Assembly (NCBI GenBank): GCA_900491605.1
Contig: UESW01004011.1
Location: 1,303,118-1,367,117 of the forward strand
DNA from: Calamus simplicifolius
Taxonomy: Eukaryota > Streptophyta > Magnoliopsida > Arecales > Arecaceae
DNA: 64,000 bases
Reading direction: 5' to 3'
The translations under genes were made by a program, and so were the position numbers. Below are positions 41,601 to 50,268 of this stretch, piece by piece; the stretch's first letter is position 1, and each line of letters starts with the position of its first letter. The notes under the pieces are model-generated. The model was given only the letters and a program-made list of their open reading frames with translations, did no database searches and was not told the DNA's origin.

Positions 41601-44099
41601 TCCATACGGATTATATAATATCCATAGCCATCCATTACTTGTACCCACTCCATACCTGCTCCATGCCCACCACCTATTCGGGACTCTGTTTCATTCATTT
41701 TGTATTTTTTTAATTTATTTTTTCTTCAAATTTCAATTCCAAGCCCAAGCCTAAAGCCAATATTGGTTGCTTTCTCTTCTTTTTCCCTTTAATTATAGAC
41801 TGAACAAATGGATTGAGCCAACAGAAATTATGATCCATGGCTATTTATAAAATTTTCTATTGAGAGTTTAGAACTATGTTAATACGTAAGGGTAATTAAC
41901 TACATTTATTAATAGGTATAATGGGTATGGGGTGAGGTGGGGTGAGATGGGGCAAGAAGGATATATCTTTATGTTCATACCCATCATATACCCGTGATGG
42001 GTATTGCCACGTGTCTCCATACTCATACCTAGGGCTAAAAATGGGCCTAATTAGAGCTCGGACCAGAATTTTTTGAACTTCATATCGGGCTTGTACTCAA
42101 AATTGGGATCCATATTAATTTTGAGGCAGACTAGAGTAGATTATCGGTCCAGCCCAGGCCCAACCCAAACTTAAGCTCAATTCAGAACCGATTATGAAGT
42201 TCGAATTAGGCCTGATTAAAAGGCTCTTGATTGAATCGACAGAATCTTTATTTAGTTTTAATTTATATAAAATTGAATTCATGTATTTACTGTCAAAGCA
42301 AGCAACCGTTTTATATAAGCTTTAATTTAGTCTAAGCAAATAACTTATATGTATGAGCAAATGAGCAAATAATTTTGTAAAATAAATTGTCAACATTGGG
42401 CCAAAATAGGGCCTGTCCAGTGTTTTGGCCCAAATGGGCTAATTTGGATCAGCTCAAGAGTTACAGGTCAAAATTGGGCCTTGGCCTAGGTTAAGCTTGA
42501 ACCTAAGTTCAACAAAAATTTTCATGCCTTGGCCAAGCCCAAAACCCCAAAAAAAAAAAAAATTGGGCAAGGATACCCATTCTTTAACCTTCATACCTAC
42601 TACTCCAAATGAAGCGGAGGTGGGCAGGCACCTATAGATTCGAAGGAAATTGTCTTCCCTAAAGAGATTACTTCAAAACAACCCTTTATCCATATATCTA
42701 TGCTATTTTAAAACTTGATTACAATCTTAGCAGTCAGCAAATGAGGTCAAAGAAATAATGCATTCTGATTGTAGCAAATTAGGTTAAAAACAATTCATTT
42801 CTTTTAGTGGAAAACCAAATCAGGAAAAATAAACATTACAACTGCAGCAGCAAACAAATAAGGGAAAAATTTAAAACACTGAACATAAACAAATAAGAAA
42901 AGGCCTAGTAACAATCCCAGAAATAAACAATTAAATTTAGAATTTTATTCCCCTATTTTTGAATATTGCATGGTCCATCGATTGTTGACACCTAAACATT
43001 CCTATGAAACTTATCTTTCTAGGGTTAGAGAAATAGAGAAATAAACAATTAAACCCTAATGGCGAGTCAGATGAGTTCAAAATGCGCTTAAAAGAAGTAG
43101 TTTAGAAACTCTAAGCAATTTAGATATAAAAAATGTGATAGTGAGGGGAAAAATCACGCAACATTTTCTGTTATTAGGATCAACATTACCGAAAGATCAG
43201 ATCATTGCAATCTCAAAACATTAAAAAGATCCAACAATTAAACAATGCATGGAATACAGTAGAATCTTGTTGCAAACTTCAATCGGAACAATAAATATAA
43301 TAAAAAATTTGGGATAACTGTTATCGCTTCGAGGAATGACAGTTTTGAGAAGGTCAGACCTTCTAATAACCACTTCGAAAGGATCGAGCCTCCAAACAAA
43401 AGGAACCAATAACATTATTTCATCGTGCTAGAAAGGCTGTTGCATGTTTATAGAGTTGAAACCCTGAGTATTTAAGGAAAGTTAAATATGATTATATAAA
43501 ACACCTTCTAGAGAAACAAACGCGTGACTAAAAAAATAAATCATTGTGTACAATCAAAAGTTTCTCCTAATAATTAGATCATCAAATCAAAGAATCTAAT
43601 AGATTTGAGAAGGTCTTCAGAATTAGAAAATCCTATCAAATCTCCCCAATTAAATAATGCATGGAACACAGTAAAATCCCTGTTCTTTCCGCAATTTCTT
43701 GGTCCAACTAGTTTTTTGTTACAACAGCTGTCTCTTCACGTTTAAAGAAATAACAAAAAGGTTGCAAAAATGCAAGCAATTTATTGATGCGACTAATTGA
43801 GAAACCCTAGTGTCCAATTCAAAGATATCAAAAACATTGAAAAGAAAGGACTAAAAGAACATTGTATCAAACAACAAGAAGACGATTGAATAACTGCAGC
43901 CATTAGCCAAATAATCGGACCGAGAAATTAACTAAAATCTCCGGTTTCGTCCTTCTCGCTTCTTCGCATGAACCGCACAGAGCAAAGAGTGATTAAAGGG
44001 CGTATGCAGATAGAGAGGAGTAACCTTTCCTTCGGACGAAGCGAAATCGATCGCGGGGGGAGAAGGGAGTACTCGTCGATAGATACTCGCCACCGCCAT
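23523..44099 (-). CDS. PCS1: Phytochelatin synthase (glutathione gamma-glutamylcysteinyltransferase), 8 exons, 500 aa
   Basis: CDS = complement of exons 44025-44099, 39919-40075, 39015-39253, 26297-26460, 25319-25370, 24490-24717, 23898-24404 and 23523-23603 (1503 nt). The enzyme joins gamma-Glu-Cys units from glutathione into phytochelatins in the cytosol, in response to cadmium and other metals. The N-terminal catalytic domain (about 1-220) is of the papain-like type. The triad Cys56 ([10 protein letters not shown]), His162 (GHFSPIGG) and Asp180 (LILDVARF) is present, at the positions known for the Arabidopsis enzyme. The C-terminal sensor half has the usual Cys pairs (350-351, 368-369) and C373, C376, and ends [15 protein letters not shown]. 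Exon phases fit at every joint. Length is normal. Start chosen by the family start ([19 protein letters not shown]); an upstream in-frame ATG at 44213 would add 38 residues and is less likely. Intron 3 holds an 11.2-kb retrotransposon. Confidence 0.95.
23898..24404 (-). CDS. PCS1: PCS exon 7 (residues 306-474), Cys-rich metal-sensing part
   Basis: Acceptor TTTCAG, then [20 protein letters not shown] ... ATVCCQGA ... [13 protein letters not shown] ... NLPDVAEQE. The donor is GAG/GCAAGT, the standard form of a GC-AG intron. Confidence 0.92.
24490..24717 (-). CDS. PCS1: PCS exon 6 (residues 230-305)
   Basis: Acceptor TTTAG, then [20 protein letters not shown] ... EEKERLAAK; donor AAG/GTCTTG. 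Start of the C-terminal regulatory half. Confidence 0.93.
24718..26296 (-). other. PCS introns 4 and 5 (with exon 5 between)
   Basis: Intron 5 (24718-25318, 601 bp) and intron 4 (25371-26296, 926 bp). AT-rich, with no recognised repeat or gene; the short open frames on both strands are not supported. Confidence 0.75.
25319..25370 (-). CDS. PCS1: PCS exon 5 (residues 212-229)
   Basis: A 52-nt exon: acceptor TTCACAG, then completion of Gly212 and [17 protein letters not shown]; donor CTG/GTAATG. Confidence 0.92.
26297..26460 (-). CDS. PCS1: PCS exon 4 (residues 158-211), with catalytic His162 and Asp180
   Basis: Acceptor TTTGCAG, then [40 protein letters not shown]. Donor GG/GTATGA splits Gly212. 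Confidence 0.94.
27231..27235. other. Target-site duplication CCACC (left)
   Basis: Five bases before the LTR, repeated at 38407-38411. Confidence 0.92.
27236..28284 (-). repeat. Tat element 3' LTR
   Basis: 1049 bp. The outer half is unique sequence; the inner half (about 27715-28230) consists of ‘ggccgacacggaggtcgaga’-type units of about 30 bp. The adjoining ‘gatgccccccgtcctgag’ (28285-28302) is the complement of the polypurine tract. Confidence 0.9.
28680..31148 (+). pseudogene. Antisense accessory gene (aORF) of the Tat element
   Basis: It lies on the strand opposite to gag-pol, starting near ATG 28680 ([15 protein letters not shown]). It contains the domain annotated as ‘putative gypsy type transposon’ ([20 protein letters not shown] ... 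SGWWLFAP ... [11 protein letters not shown], 29042-29386), a basic/Pro-rich part (29550-30100) and a long Ala/Glu-rich coiled coil (30338-31041). Two GT-AG introns are visible: 29432-29549 (donor GTGAGG, long pyrimidine tract, acceptor GTGCAG) and 30259-30337 (donor GTAAGC, acceptor GTGTAG). Frameshifts near 28795, 29720 and 30670 break it. Its function is unknown even in intact elements. Confidence 0.75.
30795..30960 (+). repeat. Tandem triplication in the antisense gene
   Basis: ‘gccgaggcggggaagaaagc’ followed by ‘cgtggagaactatcggaact’ occurs nearly three times, encoding [16 protein letters not shown]. The repeat spacing includes frameshifts, so the units fall in different frames. Confidence 0.7.
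31149..31880. other. Spacer between the antisense gene and pol
   Basis: Contains a T15 run (31200-31215), sequence after the antisense gene, and a 26-bp repeat (‘gtgccgacgcgggagtcggg’) at 31668-31740. No domain recognised. Confidence 0.6.
31881..32820 (-). pseudogene. Tat element integrase
   Basis: The minus strand reads [21 protein letters not shown]: [76 protein letters not shown], with the catalytic Asp residues of the DDE core visible (MDILGP and IDNG). The part from 32336 down to 31881 continues in another frame ([20 protein letters not shown], then LRFRGQRR), the integrase C-terminal region. At least one frameshift separates them near 32340. Inserts cDNA into host DNA. Confidence 0.85.
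32841..33400 (-). pseudogene. Tat element RNase H end and integrase zinc region
   Basis: [20 protein letters not shown] is the end of RNase H. It is followed by a linker and the [20 protein letters not shown] block that begins the integrase module, with [13 protein letters not shown] near the His positions of the zinc-binding domain. The frame is open from 33383 to 32841. RNase H proper begins further up, near 33560. Confidence 0.8.
33401..35073 (-). pseudogene. Tat element reverse transcriptase and RNase H
   Basis: 34699-35073 is the leader to RT ([20 protein letters not shown]). 34389-34613 gives [20 protein letters not shown] and [14 protein letters not shown]. 34111-34404 gives [20 protein letters not shown] and [12 protein letters not shown], with the YVDD catalytic motif intact. 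RNase H scraps run to about 33400. Stops and frameshifts lie near 34620-34700, 34400 and 34020. Confidence 0.88.
35007..35411 (-). pseudogene. Tat element protease region
   Basis: [20 protein letters not shown] then [20 protein letters not shown], the conserved YNAILGRP block that follows the protease active site in this lineage. The active-site Asp segment should lie just upstream (35412-35570), where the frame is broken. Confidence 0.75.
35578..36449 (-). pseudogene. Tat element gag (capsid and nucleocapsid part)
   Basis: 36057-36449: [60 protein letters not shown], the retrotransposon gag domain. Next, in another frame, [17 protein letters not shown] (35890-36110). Then 35578-35847: [20 protein letters not shown], the CX2HX9-type zinc motif of Tat gag. 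Two frameshifts and stops separate the pieces. Confidence 0.85.
36450..37187 (-). pseudogene. Tat element gag N-terminus and primer-binding region
   Basis: 37185-36748 is open ([20 protein letters not shown], then [20 protein letters not shown], a helical segment). An Arg-rich linker follows (36538-36720). The primer site is the complement of 37170-37187 (‘ttctggcgcgccaatc’), directly inside the LTR. I cannot name the tRNA. Confidence 0.75.
37188..38406 (-). repeat. Tat element 5' LTR
   Basis: 1219 bp, partner of 27236-28284, about 170 bp longer because of extra units of the ‘ggccgtggccgacgcggagg’ repeat (37670-38340). Ends GGCCATATCA followed by CCACC. Confidence 0.9.
39015..39253 (-). CDS. 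PCS1: PCS exon 3 (residues 78-157)
   Basis: Acceptor TTTTCAG, then [20 protein letters not shown] ... SYHRKPFKQ, donor CAG/GTGTCC. The intron that follows contains the Tat element. Confidence 0.94.
39254..39918 (-). other. PCS intron 2
   Basis: 665 bp, AT-rich, donor GGTTTTTC (cut after G), acceptor TTTTCAG. Nothing else recognised. Confidence 0.85.
39919..40075 (-). CDS. PCS1: PCS exon 2 (residues 26-77), with catalytic Cys56
   Basis: Acceptor GTTAG, then [20 protein letters not shown] and [20 protein letters not shown]. The donor splits the Gly78 codon after its first base. No long open frame reveals this exon, which was found by similarity to the family. Confidence 0.93.
40076..44024 (-). 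other. PCS intron 1 (3.9 kb)
   Basis: Donor GTTACTCC, acceptor TTGTTAG. AT-rich. It contains ‘acccata’-rich sequence at 41510-41690, its inverted counterpart ‘gggtatgggg’ at 41920-42010, a zone of ‘gggccca/ttgggcc’ words (42035-42540) and a 14-A run near 42550. These are probably old repeats; no gene is seen. Confidence 0.75.
44025..44099 (-). CDS. PCS1: PCS exon 1 (residues 1-25)
   Basis: Reads [19 protein letters not shown] then ASSEGK, followed by donor AAG/GTTACT. Ends at a codon boundary. Confidence 0.93.
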
Positions 44100-44639
44100 T
44101 CCTCCTCCCCACTCCTCTCGCCTCTCTTTCTCTCTCTCTCCTCTTTTCCGTTCTCTTTCCGCCTCGGTTATTCTTAGACGAGGGCGATCAACCCGGGCCT
44201 TGAGATATTTCATAAATCAATCATATGGGCCGCGCGAAGCCTGACGACTTTCAAAACCTGGACCAGCTGTAGTGGCCTAAACGGCCGCGGGAGCTGAACC
44301 AATATCGGACCGGCCTGGTTTACAACTTGATCAGATGGTAATAAAATTTAGAATAAATACATATTTACTTTTTCAACTTTGGAAGATGTGTCTTTATACA
44401 CTGTCTCTAGTGCTGCACCGTCTCTCTTTATTAGTCCACGTGCTTTATTAGTCCACGTGAATCCTACATGGCATGCTGCGGGACGGGATAGCTCTTATAC
44501 GATGTTACGTTTGATCATGACGTCCATTAAAAGCGCTTCTCCTTTATTTTAAAATTATGTGCAAAGGAAAATATCATTTTTCTTCAGCCTACTTCTCTTC
44601 CGTAGTATTTGTACGTAAGGCAAATGACCTATTTACCCT
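44100..44639 (-). promoter_or_regulatory. PCS 5' [12 protein letters not shown] region and presumed promoter
   Basis: Directly before the start codon the minus strand is a purine-rich leader of AGAG repeats (complement of 44100-44175). An in-frame ATG lies at 44213. No TATA box or metal-response site could be named with confidence. Confidence 0.5.
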
Positions 44640-46020
44640 TTATAACATCCCAATTTTTACCGTTAAGACACCATAGGTTTGGCGATATCGTAGGAAAAAA
44701 TCGGCTAAAAATCAGTGACGACACCCCAGCTGAAATAGTACGATACCTTAGCTACAAACCTAAGACACCAGTTCAGAAAATCACCCGGAACACCCCAGCT
44801 TTACTGTTAAGATACCATATGTTCAAACTTACGATACCTGTGGCCTTACACCGGATGTTGGAGAAAAGCCTTGTAACATCGTAGGAGGAAATCGGCCAAA
44901 AACCAGTGAGGACAACCCAGCTGAATTATTACAACACCCAAGTTACAAACCTAAGACACCCGTTGACGCTTAGGGTAAAAGCTTTACGACATCCAAGGAG
45001 AAAATCGACCGAAACAAAGCTACGATACCTCAGTTTTATAGTTAAGACACCATAGGTTCAAACTTACGAAACTCGTGGCCTTACAATGGATGCCGAAGAA
45101 AAGCCTCATGACATCGCAAGAGGTAAACAGCCGAAAAATAGTGAGGACACCCTAGCTGAATTATTACGACATCCAAGTTACAAACCTAAGACATCCATTC
45201 ACGCTTAGGAGAAAACTTTACGATATCTCAGAAGGAAATCGGTCGAAAACCAGTGACGACATCAAAGCTGAAATAGTACGATACCCTAGTTATAAACCTA
45301 AGACATCCGTTCATGCTTAAAGAAAAAGCTTTACGATATCTTAGGAGAAAATCAACCATAATAAAGCTACGACACCCCATATTTACTATTAAGACACCGC
45401 AGTTATAAACCTACGACACCCGTGCTTAAAACGAATGTTGCAGAAAAGCCTTGCGACATCGCAGGAGGAAATTGGCCAAAAATTAGTGACGACACCCCAG
45501 CTGAAATAGTACGATACCCTAGTTACAAACCTAAGACACCCCAGCTTTACCATTAAGTCATTGTAGGTTCAAACTTACGACACCCGTGGCCTTCGAAAAA
45601 ACCCTGATGTAGGAAATTGTAATAGTTTTCCTGCGATATCATTATTTTAAATCTCGGGTATCGTAGGATGAGAACTGGGGTGTCGTAACAGCAACGACAT
45701 CCCAAACTAATGGCATCGCAGGAGAAAAACTAAACATCCCAGATTGAGAACTAAGATACCCTAGTTACAAACCTACGATACCCGTAAGAGGCTTTCGGGA
45801 ATATCGTCAGTTCCTATCGTAAGAGATTTCGCTCGGGTGTCATTATTTCAAAGCTTAGGCATCGTAACGTGAGAACATGGGTATCGTAACATCCTTTCGG
45901 GGATGTCATCCATTCTTGCCCGTTCCTGCTGTAAGAGTTTTTCTTGTGTGTCATCATTTTAAAGCTCGGGTGTTGTAACATGATAACTGGGGTGTCGTCA
46001 TTTTGCAGCAGTCGCAAATT
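44640..46020. repeat. Repeat block built on ‘cgacaccc’ words
   Basis: A motif of about 50 bp (‘catcgtaggaggaaatcggc’, then ‘caaaaaccagtgaggac’, then ‘cccagctgaa’) recurs near 44682, 44875, 45109, 45221 and 45449. Between copies are ‘gttacaaacctaagacaccc’ (44751, 44943, 45178, 45522) and ‘aagctttacgacatc’ units. Spacings of about 110 and 190-235 bp suggest a higher-order arrangement. The end (45630-46010) has the same words reversed (‘gggtgtcgtaac’). Not recognised. Confidence 0.7.
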
Positions 46021-46058
46021 CTTCTATAATTAAAATTATTAGTCATTGCAAATTTTCT

Positions 46059-46322
46059 TTACAATGTCATAAGAAAATGCTTTTTTGCGTTTCCATACAG
46101 ACCTCTATGGCCTCGGTTTCTCTTCTTCATACTTGCATACTCAAAAAGAAATTTTGGAGCATTCTCTGATGGCGCCTTACCCATGGCTCTTTGAGATTCA
46201 CCAGAGTTGGTCTTTAGCATTCCCTTGGCAGTCTGCTTTTCAACAACATCTTCATCAGAATCATCGAGGCCAAGTTTGATGCTAAAGGGGAAAGCCAACT
46301 CGTCTACCTTGGATGTCATCAT
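46059..46322 (-). CDS. Unrecognised 87-residue open frame
   Basis: Begins MMTSKVDELAFPFSIKLGLD, contains an acidic stretch (DDSDEDVVEK) and ends with a basic tail. It sits just outside the gypsy insertion at 46413 and reads away from it. Composition is protein-like and not repetitive. It may be a fragment of a host gene cut by the insertion, or chance. I do not recognise a domain. Confidence 0.3.
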   Translation of the reverse strand: MMTSKVDELAFPFSIKLGLDDSDEDVVEKQTAKGMLKTNSGESQRAMGKAPSENAPKFLFEYASMKKRNRGHRGLYGNAKKHFLMTL

Positions 46323-46412
46323 GGGCGAAGCTTTCTCAGACTATCTCTCTCGATCAAAGAGAACCCTTCGTATGGTTGCAGGCAATACTCATCCTTTCCC
46401 CTTTATAGCCAT

Positions 46413-47497
46413 CGATGATGTGGGACAACCGACGCGGGATGTATTTCTAATAGAATTAGTAAAAATTAAATGAACGATTAAGTGAAATAACACATGCATT
46501 CGCTCATTATTTAAGAACTAGAAATTTTATGGAGGGGACTTAGAAGACTAAACAAAGTAATAAAGAAGCGAATCGTTGTGGTTAAGAAACCACTCAGATT
46601 AGGGCTAAGTAAATCTAATAATTGCAGATCTGAAAGGATTTTAAAGAAGGTTCTCCCAGCAATTAATAAACTTAAGTAAAATCGATGCACTCAAGGAAGG
46701 AACTTGAGGATGACAAGGGATTCCACCATATTGTAAGCTTCCGTACCTTGATTCATGGTGGGAACAACCTGCAACTTTGGAACCATGGAAGCCGGGGATC
46801 CTTGATCGGTTGAAAATGGGCTTGAAGCAAAGTGGAGAAAGGAGGATAAAATGTGGACGATATAAATAGACACCAGGCCTCACACTTACCCTCTCACAGG
46901 GGACCCATCTAACAAGCAGGGGATTTTCTCAAGAAAACTTCATTAATTATCTTCTCTTACAAAAAGCCAGGAGCCCTTTTTATAGACTACCAAGCACTTA
47001 CATCATATTATCATTAGAGAAAGAAGATCTCGGTCAGCCAAGAGAAGAATGTGGGGCGTCTCATGATTTGTAGAGGCGGTTTCCAATGTGGGCGTCAATG
47101 TGGGCGTCCCATGATTTGTGGAGGCAGTTTCCAATATGGACATCCTTTGATTTGTGAAGGTGGTTTCCAAGAAGATACGGTTGTGGGGACTTTGACTTGA
47201 TTCAAAATCTTTCTATTCATTGGGCGACATTCCTTGTTGGCATGATGATATGGTTTCAATGTTGGTGACTTCATGACCATGCACCCATTCTTCTTGTGTT
47301 GAACCATATCGGGTTTTTTGGCTGGACTCCTTTTGACTCAATTGCAATAAAGAACTTAACCAGGACTCAATTAAATAAATACAGTCAATTGCTCAAATGG
47401 AAAATAAATATAGGACTAAAACTTAATTTAATCTTTCATCAATAAAGAATCCAGCTGAAGCTGTTGAAGCCTCTTCCTGAGCCTGATGTCTGCACCA
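46413..47497 (-). repeat. 3' LTR of the chromodomain gypsy element
   Basis: Aligns with 52856-53642 from ‘tgggatgtatttctaataga’ onward. Contains repeated ‘atgatttgtggaggcagttt’ units (47060-47170). The inner end is set by the neighbouring polypurine complement (‘attctctccgggtgggagga’) and is approximate. Confidence 0.8.
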
Positions 47498-47499
47498 AT

Positions 47500-47900
47500 T
47501 CTCTCCGGGTGGGAGGAACTCAACCCTGTTGAGTAAGGATCAATCTGTCCATGATATTTCTCTAGTAAGTCTGGTGCAATTTGTTAAAGATCCTCTCAGG
47601 TGATCCAGAAGTCCTCGGATTCAGGTCGGCCTTGCCAATGAACCAGGTAACGTTGATAGCCTTTATTTCTGGTGGTAATCGCTTGGTCATCCAAAATACG
47701 TTCAACTCTGTCTCTCAGGTCTGGCGGAATTGCTGGTGGACACTTGGGTAGGGTTTCACTCTCAAATGCAGGATAAGGCCCAAAAGGCTCACTAGGAAGT
47801 AATGCCGATTCTTTGTATTCTTTCAGATCTAAAATATTAAATGTGGAACTAATGCCATAATCTGGTGGTAACTCTAAAACATATGCATTAGGTCCTACTT
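47500..47900 (-). pseudogene. Integrase tail and chromodomain
   Basis: The minus strand reads NAYVLELPPDYGISSTFNIL, then DLRDRVERILDDQAITTRNK, GYQRYLVHWQGRPESEDFWI. The latter is a chromodomain with its aromatic residues (Y, W), which binds histone marks and steers integration to heterochromatin. A TGA follows FWIT where the frame would normally continue. Confidence 0.85.
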
Positions 47901-48960
47901 TTTTATTACTTTGAAAGGTCCAGCTCCCCGGGCGCGTAGTTTCTTCATAGTTCTCGATGGGAACCTTTCAGGTCTAAGTTTAATCATTACAGAGTCCCCT
48001 TCATTAAATTCCTTCATTCTTTTACGTGAGTTAGCCATATGTCTATATACTTCATTGCTCATTTGAATCTTTTTACTAATTTCTTTATGCAACTCCTTAA
48101 TATGCTGTGTATATGATTTGGCGGACTCAAATACTCGTGCATATGATGGTAATAGAATGAGGTCGATAGGTCTTCTAGGTTTATAACCATGGACAATCTC
48201 AAAAGGGCTTTTCTAGTAGACCTATTGACTGAACTGTTGTATGCAAACTCAGCACCACGAGGTAATAGTAAATCCTAGTTTCCCAGATGTTCTCCTACAA
48301 GACACCTCGGTAGGTTGCCTAGACTCCTATTTATGACTTCAGTCTCGCCATCAGTCTGGGGGTGGTAGGCAGTGAAGAATTTTAATTTGGTACCTAACAA
48401 ATGCCATAGGGTTTTCCAAAAGTAGCTGGTGAATTTGACATCCCTATCAGACACTATGGTTTTAGGCAGACCATGTAGCTTTACCACTCCATCTAGAAAA
48501 AGTTTGGCGACTCTAGAGGCATCAACAATTTAGGAACAAGGGATGAAGTGAGCCATTTTTGAGAACCTATCGACCACAACAAAGATTGAATCATGTTTCT
48601 GCTAGGTCTTAGGTAGGCCTAATAAAATCCATGCTAAGGTCCTGCCAGGGACAATCGGGTACAGGTAAGGGTGTATAGAGTCCAGTATTTGCTTCTACTG
48701 CTTGCCAATAGCACAAGTTCGACACCTGGCCACTATCTGGGCAACTTGTCTCCTAAGTCCTGGCCAAAAAAAAATGATCCTCAACAGCTAAAATGGTCTT
48801 ATTTCTACCAAAGTGACCAGCTAAACCTCTCGCATGGGTCTCCCAAACTAGAAAGTCTCTCAAGGAAGTTTTGGGAATACAGAGCTTGTTCTCTTTAAAC
48901 AGATGACCATCTAGAAGGGTATAATCACTATAGTCACTAGATGGTCCTTGACTCAAGGCC
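47895..48960 (-). pseudogene. Integrase of the chromodomain gypsy element
   Basis: 48753-48956: HARGLAGHFGRNKTILAVED, the HHCC-type zinc region. 48275-48487: [20 protein letters not shown] and [20 protein letters not shown], the DDE core. 47895-48092: NEGDSVMIKLRPERFPSRTM and LRARGAGPFKVIKK, the C-terminal domain. Stops and frameshifts at about 48200, 48530 and 48620 interrupt it. Confidence 0.88.
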
Positions 48961-49036
48961 TGGTAAATTTCACTAAAGTCTGGACAGATTGCATACTCAT
49001 CTTTAAGTTTCTCAAATCCAACAACTTCAGTGCTAA

Positions 49037-50268
49037 CTAATGTAAAAGTAAGGTTCTATGACTTAAAGCATCTGCTACATTATTCTCAGCTCCGGCATGG
49101 TGTTTCAGGACAAAAGTGTAGGCTTGGATGTATTCTACCCATTTGGCATGCCTAGGATTCAACTTTTTCTGGGAACTAAGAAATCTAAGGGCCTTATGAT
49201 CAGAGAATAGGATAAATTCTTGCGGTAGAAGATAGTGTCTCCAATACTTTAAAGTTTGCACTACCGCATAGAGTTCTTTATCATAGGTGGAATATTTAAG
49301 CTTAGCATCATTTAATTTTTCACTAAAGAAAGCTATGGGGTGGTTCTCTTGGCTTAAAACTCTGCCTATTCCAACTCCGGATGCATCACAAGCTACCTCG
49401 AATACTTTGGTAAAGTCTGGTAACTTCAAAATAGGTGCTTGTGTCATTCTATCTTTTATCTCTAGAAAGGTTCTATTAACTGCTTTGGTCCAATTAAAAC
49501 TACCCTTCCTAAGACAATCAGTTATTGGGGCAACAATAGAGCTAAAACCTCGTCTGAATCTCCTATAGAAGGTGGCTAGACCATGAAAACTACAAATATT
49601 ATGAACAGTTTTGGGAACATGCCACTCAACTACGGCTTTTATCTTTTCAGATCAGCTAAACTCCATCAGGGGTGAGTGGGTGACAATGAAACCTAGAAAA
49701 GTGACTCTATGGGTTAAGAACTCACACTTCTTCAAATTAGCATAAAGATTCTCTTTCATAAGGGTTGTACATACTTGCCTAAGGTGGTCTAAGTGGCTTT
49801 CCTTAGTCCTACTATAAATCAAAATATTATCAAAGTATACTACTACAAATTGTCCCATAAAGGCACGTAGGACTTGGGTCATGATCCTCATAAATGTGCT
49901 AGGTGCATTGGACAACCCAAATGGCATCACTACCCATTCAAATAAACCATCTTCAGTCTTAAATGTAGTCTTCCACTCATTCCCTGGTCTAATCCTAACC
50001 TGGTGATAGCCACTCTTCAAATCAATCTTGAAAAATATAGTTGCACCGGCCATCATATCTAGCAATCATCCAAGCGGGGAATGGAAAACCTATATTTTAC
50101 TGCAATTTTATTTATGGCATGACTATCGACACACATCCTCCACGTGCCATCCTTTTTAGGTGTTAACAGGGCTGAAATTGCACAAGGACTTAAACTTTCC
50201 CTAACAAATCCTTTCCTAAGGAGGTCCCCTACTTGTCTTTGCAACTCTAGGTGTTCTATAGGGTTCAT
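49037..50268 (-). pseudogene. Reverse transcriptase and RNase H of the chromodomain gypsy element
   Basis: 50059-50268: [22 protein letters not shown] start. 49652-50065: [35 protein letters not shown], and the active site reading [11 protein letters not shown], where the second catalytic Asp has become Asn. 49037-49447: EVACDASGVGIGRVLSQENH, LPQEFILFSDHKALRFL, ALSHR, RNase H. The Asn change would inactivate RT. Confidence 0.9.

Noticed and set aside
43932..44213. PCS start at the upstream ATG (44213)
   Set aside because: It would add 38 charged residues encoded by the purine-rich leader; the family start MAxASxYRR is at 44099.
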